The position numbers and the translations under genes were made by a program. The notes under the pieces are model-generated. The model searched no databases, was not told the origin of the DNA, and saw nothing but the letters and a program-made list of their open reading frames with translations. 64,000 nt of DNA from Chitinophaga oryziterrae (GTDB taxonomy: Bacteria; Bacteroidota; Bacteroidia; Chitinophagales; Chitinophagaceae). The stretch spans positions 124,001 through 188,000 of the forward strand of contig NZ_WRXO01000011.1 of assembly GCF_009758125.1 (NCBI RefSeq), written 5' to 3'. This document shows, one piece after another, positions 61,350 through 64,000 of the stretch; the stretch's first letter is position 1, and the number at the start of each line of letters is the position of its first letter.

Positions 61350-61390
61350 TACTAAATTAATTAGTAATACTAAAATAATTAGTATTTTCG
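61350..61390 (+). promoter_or_regulatory. Tandem TACTAA-N5-TTAGTA operators before the DUF4130 gene
   Basis: Two perfect palindromes, TACTAA-ATTAA-TTAGTA (61350-61366) and TACTAA-AATAA-TTAGTA (61368-61384), have centres 18 bp apart. The second overlaps a -7-like TATTTTCG (61383-61390). Two dimers could bind side by side and block transcription. The rest of 61303-61524 has no gene; the predicted leader is about 130 nt. Confidence 0.6.
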
Positions 61391-61524
61391 CAGTGCAACG
61401 TTAATACGCTTTATTGAAAAACCAACCCCTTATTTAACAGCAACCTGATAATAAACTTCAATATCCATTAATTCGCACAAAAGATTGTCTATTAATTTAT
61501 TAGATTAATTTAATACCTGTAACA

Positions 61525-62295
61525 ATGACTACGTGGCTGTACGATGGCACCTTTGACGGTTTCCTATCTTGTGTATTTGATATGTACTGGCAGCGGAGAA
61601 TGGATATCCGTATCCGCAAGGAACAGGAACATATCCGTGGCGCTTATGAAGATGTGATTTTTATGCCTACCATTATCGCAAATGCAGAGCGTGTATGGGC
61701 CGGTTTAAATAAAAAAGTATCCCCGGATAACCTGCAGCAGTTCTTCTGCTGTTACCTCTCAGAGCTGCCTGCTGAAGAAGATAACATGGTAGGGTATATC
61801 CGTTATGTACTTGGTAATAAAGATGTTGTACTATCAGATGAAAGTAACTTACATAGCACGCATATGGCCCAGCTATCTAAAAAGGTATACCGGGAAAAAC
61901 ACCGTATGGAAAGCCTTGTGAGCTTTCAGCTGACCAAAGACAACATCTATTATGACATTATCTCTCCGGATTATAATGTATTACCCCTGATCGCAAGGCA
62001 TTTTAAAGAACATTACACCGACCAGTACTGGCTGATTTATGATAAGCGCCGCCGCTTTGGCATCTATTATAACTTACAAAATGTAGAAACGGTGAGATTA
62101 CAGTTCAATGAGAACTTCGATGCCCGTTATCATCATTCAGGTAACATATGGGGTCCGGAAGAAGTGTTTTATCAGCAGATATGGAAAGCATGTGACCGGG
62201 ACCTGCCCGTTGGTAACAGTAACAACCAGCGCTTGCAGATGCAGCATATGCCCAGAAGATACTGGAAATACCTGGCAGAAGGATCAATCAAATAA
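61525..62295 (+). CDS. DUF4130 (TIGR03915) DNA-metabolism family protein
   Basis: A 256-residue soluble protein beginning WLYDGTFDGFLSCVFDMY, the signature of the DUF4130/TIGR03915 family. The FMPTIIANAERVWAGL region, AQLSKKVYREKHRMESLVSFQ and YDKRRRFGIYYNL are also typical. In many genomes it neighbours a radical-SAM protein (TIGR03916) or is fused to a uracil-DNA-glycosylase-like domain, hence a suspected DNA repair role. No radical-SAM gene is present here. Its 3' end overlaps the convergent DUF763 gene by 12 bp. Confidence 0.85.
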   Translation: MTTWLYDGTFDGFLSCVFDMYWQRRMDIRIRKEQEHIRGAYEDVIFMPTIIANAERVWAGLNKKVSPDNLQQFFCCYLSELPAEEDNMVGYIRYVLGNKDVVLSDESNLHSTHMAQLSKKVYREKHRMESLVSFQLTKDNIYYDIISPDYNVLPLIARHFKEHYTDQYWLIYDKRRRFGIYYNLQNVETVRLQFNENFDARYHHSGNIWGPEEVFYQQIWKACDRDLPVGNSNNQRLQMQHMPRRYWKYLAEGSIK

Positions 62296-63483
62296 ACTCA
62301 GTTGCGGGTCTGGGGGTTTGGATTTTCCCATCACCGTCCTGCCGCCATGCCGCCAGGAATCATTCCTTTCCCTGGCTATCACCTGGTCAAAATTCTCATT
62401 CGGAATAAAGTCCTTTTCCAGTTGCTGTGACAAAACAGATAATTTCCGGATAGCGTCCTGTTTATCAGTCTGGCCAATCTTCGCCTTGTTCACCGCATCC
62501 CGCAATGTATTAATCGTTTCATCATAGACATTCACGGGGACCGGGAAAGGATGCCCGTCCTTCCCGCCATGTGCAAAGGAAAACCTTGCAGGATCTGTAA
62601 ACCGGGAAGGCGTACCATGAATCACCTCACTCACCAGCGTCAACGACTGTAAAGTGCGGGGGCCCAGCCCCTCTAACAACAACAAAGACTCAAAATCAAG
62701 CAGTTCTCTCTCATGCGCCAGCGCCAGCACACTCCCCAGTCTCTTCAGGTCCACATCTTTCGCCCGTACATCATGATGTGAGGGCATCACGATACTCCGT
62801 ATTTCAGGCAGCAGTTTCCGGGGATCCTCCTTCACCAGTTGCAGTAATCCCGCTTTGGTAGACATTGCATCCTTATCCGTCAGGTTAAGGATCAGCCCCT
62901 GGTTCTGTCCATATATAAACGTATGTGGCGCCTCCGTAAAGTGCTGAAAAGCAGCAGAATGCCAGTGATACCGCCTGGCCATACCGCTGGCATCATTCAT
63001 TCCCTGTTGTACCACGGACCAGTCGCCTTCATCAGAAACAATAAAGGAGTGGAGATACAACTGAAAACCATCCTGTACCGCCGTATTATCTACTTTAGCC
63101 GCCAGTTTGCTGCTACGCACCAGCATCTGCGCATTCAACCCCGTTTTTTCAGCCACCACCAGCAGTTCTTCCGGCGTTTGTTTGGAATGTTTCCCTTTGC
63201 CACCACAAATGTAAATCCCGAACTCCTTCGCATGCGGGTTCACGGCTTTCTTCAATGCACCCATTACACTCGTTGTAATCCCGGAAGAGTGCCAGTCCAT
63301 TCCCATCACACAACCCAGCGCCTGGAACCAGCAGGGATCACTCAGGCGGCGCAATACCTCCGCCTTACCATAATCCGCGAGAATGGTTTCCACAATGGCG
63401 CCACCCAACAGGCTCATTCGTTTTGCCAGCCAGAGGGGAACATGACCATAATGAAGGGGGAGATCTGCGTAAGCACGTGACAT
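62284..63483 (-). CDS. DUF763 protein with C-terminal clamp-like motif
   Basis: A 399-residue DUF763 protein. YADLPLHYGHVPLWLAKRM at the start and the CVMGMDWHSSGITTSVMGALK block (about 58-78) are family traits. A helix-hairpin-helix-like segment LLLLEGLGPRTLQSL (about 267-281) suggests DNA contact. The protein ends PDPQLSLFD, and QLSLF matches the bacterial beta-clamp-binding consensus QL(S/D)LF. Function is unknown; DNA repair or replication-linked processing is a reasonable inference with the DUF4130 neighbour. No other domain is seen. Confidence 0.85.
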   Translation of the reverse strand: MSRAYADLPLHYGHVPLWLAKRMSLLGGAIVETILADYGKAEVLRRLSDPCWFQALGCVMGMDWHSSGITTSVMGALKKAVNPHAKEFGIYICGGKGKHSKQTPEELLVVAEKTGLNAQMLVRSSKLAAKVDNTAVQDGFQLYLHSFIVSDEGDWSVVQQGMNDASGMARRYHWHSAAFQHFTEAPHTFIYGQNQGLILNLTDKDAMSTKAGLLQLVKEDPRKLLPEIRSIVMPSHHDVRAKDVDLKRLGSVLALAHERELLDFESLLLLEGLGPRTLQSLTLVSEVIHGTPSRFTDPARFSFAHGGKDGHPFPVPVNVYDETINTLRDAVNKAKIGQTDKQDAIRKLSVLSQQLEKDFIPNENFDQVIARERNDSWRHGGRTVMGKSKPPDPQLSLFD

Positions 63484-63569
63484 AGGTTACAAAAATACGC
63501 ATTGGCACAATTCTTTCCATCATTGGGGGGAATCATTGAATTTATTGTTTAACCTGATAATAAGAACTC

Positions 63570-63827
63570 ATGAAAATGCAAACCAAGGATCTCGGCAGCA
63601 AATCAATAACAATACGTCTCGCTTTATATAAAGTAGGTATCACGGCCTGTCTGGCAATCATTATCAGCATATTCCTTTTCGCCTGTGGCAGCGCGAATAA
63701 CAGCGCAGGTAATTCCGATACGACTGCTTCCATGCAAAGTGATACATCATCCATTGCGCCGGTAGATACTGCGACTATGCATTCGGACACAACAGGCATG
63801 AAACCGGATTCCACGCCTATTCATTAA
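63570..63827 (+). CDS. Small Ser/Thr/Asp-rich lipoprotein
   Basis: An 85-residue lipoprotein whose signal ends in ISIFLFAC (lipobox LFAC). A low-complexity tail rich in Ser, Thr, Asp and Met follows (NSDTTASMQSDTSSIAPVDTATMHSDTTG), which is likely disordered and may carry O-glycosylation sites of the Bacteroidota D-S/T type. No function is known. A second lipoprotein gene follows. Confidence 0.75.
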   Translation: MKMQTKDLGSKSITIRLALYKVGITACLAIIISIFLFACGSANNSAGNSDTTASMQSDTSSIAPVDTATMHSDTTGMKPDSTPIH

Positions 63828-63848
63828 TTGTGCGCTAACTTCTACTAA

Positions 63849-63887
63849 TTGTGGAATTTAATGTCATCAATTTGTTGATGTCCACAA
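63849..63887 (+). promoter_or_regulatory. Leader hairpin before the right-edge lipoprotein gene
   Basis: TTGTGGA (63849-63855) pairs with TCCACAA (63881-63887), enclosing CATCAA-TTTG-TTGATG (63865-63880) with a one-sided 9-nt bulge. It lies 29 nt before ATG 63917 and may be a leader structure or a weak terminator of the previous gene. Confidence 0.4.
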
Positions 63888-63916
63888 GGCTTTGTTAACT
63901 GTAAAAAATATTTTCT

Positions 63917-64000
63917 ATGAAAGGGACAAATATTTTATTGGCGCTGATTATAGCAGGTACAACCAGTTTAGCCGCCTGCGGTAGTGGTAACAAGAGCAGC
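63917..64000 (+). CDS. N-terminus of a lipoprotein, cut by the window edge
   Basis: From ATG 63917 the frame reads MKGTNILLALIIAGTTSLAAC, a lipoprotein leader with lipobox LAAC, then GSGNKSS. Only 28 residues are visible and the gene continues past the edge. It may form a pair with the preceding lipoprotein. Confidence 0.7.
   Translation, partial: MKGTNILLALIIAGTTSLAACGSGNKSS

Noticed and set aside
1..64000. tRNA, rRNA, insertion sequences or prophage genes
   Set aside because: None were recognised on either strand in the gaps or among the open frames.

Overview
The window looks like a chromosomal segment of a Bacteroidota bacterium, most likely a Chitinophaga-like member of the Chitinophagaceae. 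The evidence is repeated TAnnTTTG promoter -7 elements, a Nudix-type AraR regulator next to araBDA, an MqnA (futalosine menaquinone) gene, many small lipoproteins with Bacteroidota-style lipoboxes, DUF3857/transglutaminase proteins, LytTR and hybrid two-component proteins, and a trehalose synthase/phosphatase fusion. I see no rRNA, tRNA, CRISPR array, transposase or phage gene. Most of the window is ordinary core genome with strong intrinsic terminators.

Layout. 1-6.5 kb: end of an unidentified gene, a small membrane protein, a HAD phosphatase/mutase, then an L-arabinose catabolic unit (araR, araB-araD-araA) with a recurring TGTn-N5-GACA operator. 6.5-15.5 kb: serine hydrolase, queG, two DUF3857 secreted proteins, clpB, guaD. 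15.5-19.4 kb: a REP/MITE-like element and two tiny basic secreted proteins around a hybrid histidine kinase and a LytTR regulator. 19.5-25.6 kb: a TolC/RND/adaptor efflux operon with a non-canonical proton relay. 25.6-30.1 kb: a small ORF inside a 17-bp inverted repeat, a PAP2 phosphatase, a fluoride riboswitch with its CLC-F fluoride exporter, and two oxidoreductases. 30.4-34.4 kb: trehalose synthesis and a convergent GH15 hydrolase. 34.5-55.5 kb: mostly housekeeping genes (AsmA-like, YihY, DPP-IV, rocD, ACBP, lepA, manA, yraN, purB, mqnA, M1 peptidase, orphan SBP, desaturase). 55.6-61.3 kb: an 11-bp TATATAA repeat array, a four-gene minus-strand operon resembling the mycobacterial decaprenyl-phospho-arabinose pathway (UbiA phosphoribosyltransferase, DprE1, DprE2, HAD phosphatase), and a divergent polytopic glycosyltransferase. 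61.3-64 kb: a DNA-metabolism pair (DUF4130 and DUF763) with a tandem operator, then two lipoproteins.

The most notable candidate system is 55.8-61.3 kb. All four chemical steps from PRPP and polyprenyl phosphate to a polyprenyl-phospho-D-pentose appear in one tightly coupled operon, next to a GT-C-like enzyme that could use the product. That would imply a lipid-linked ribo/arabinofuranose donor pathway in a Gram-negative bacterium that has no arabinogalactan. Other strong points are the fluoride riboswitch with CLC-F, the three-site AraR-like regulon, a C-terminal clamp-binding-like QLSLF in the DUF763 protein, and several long hairpins in intergenic DNA.
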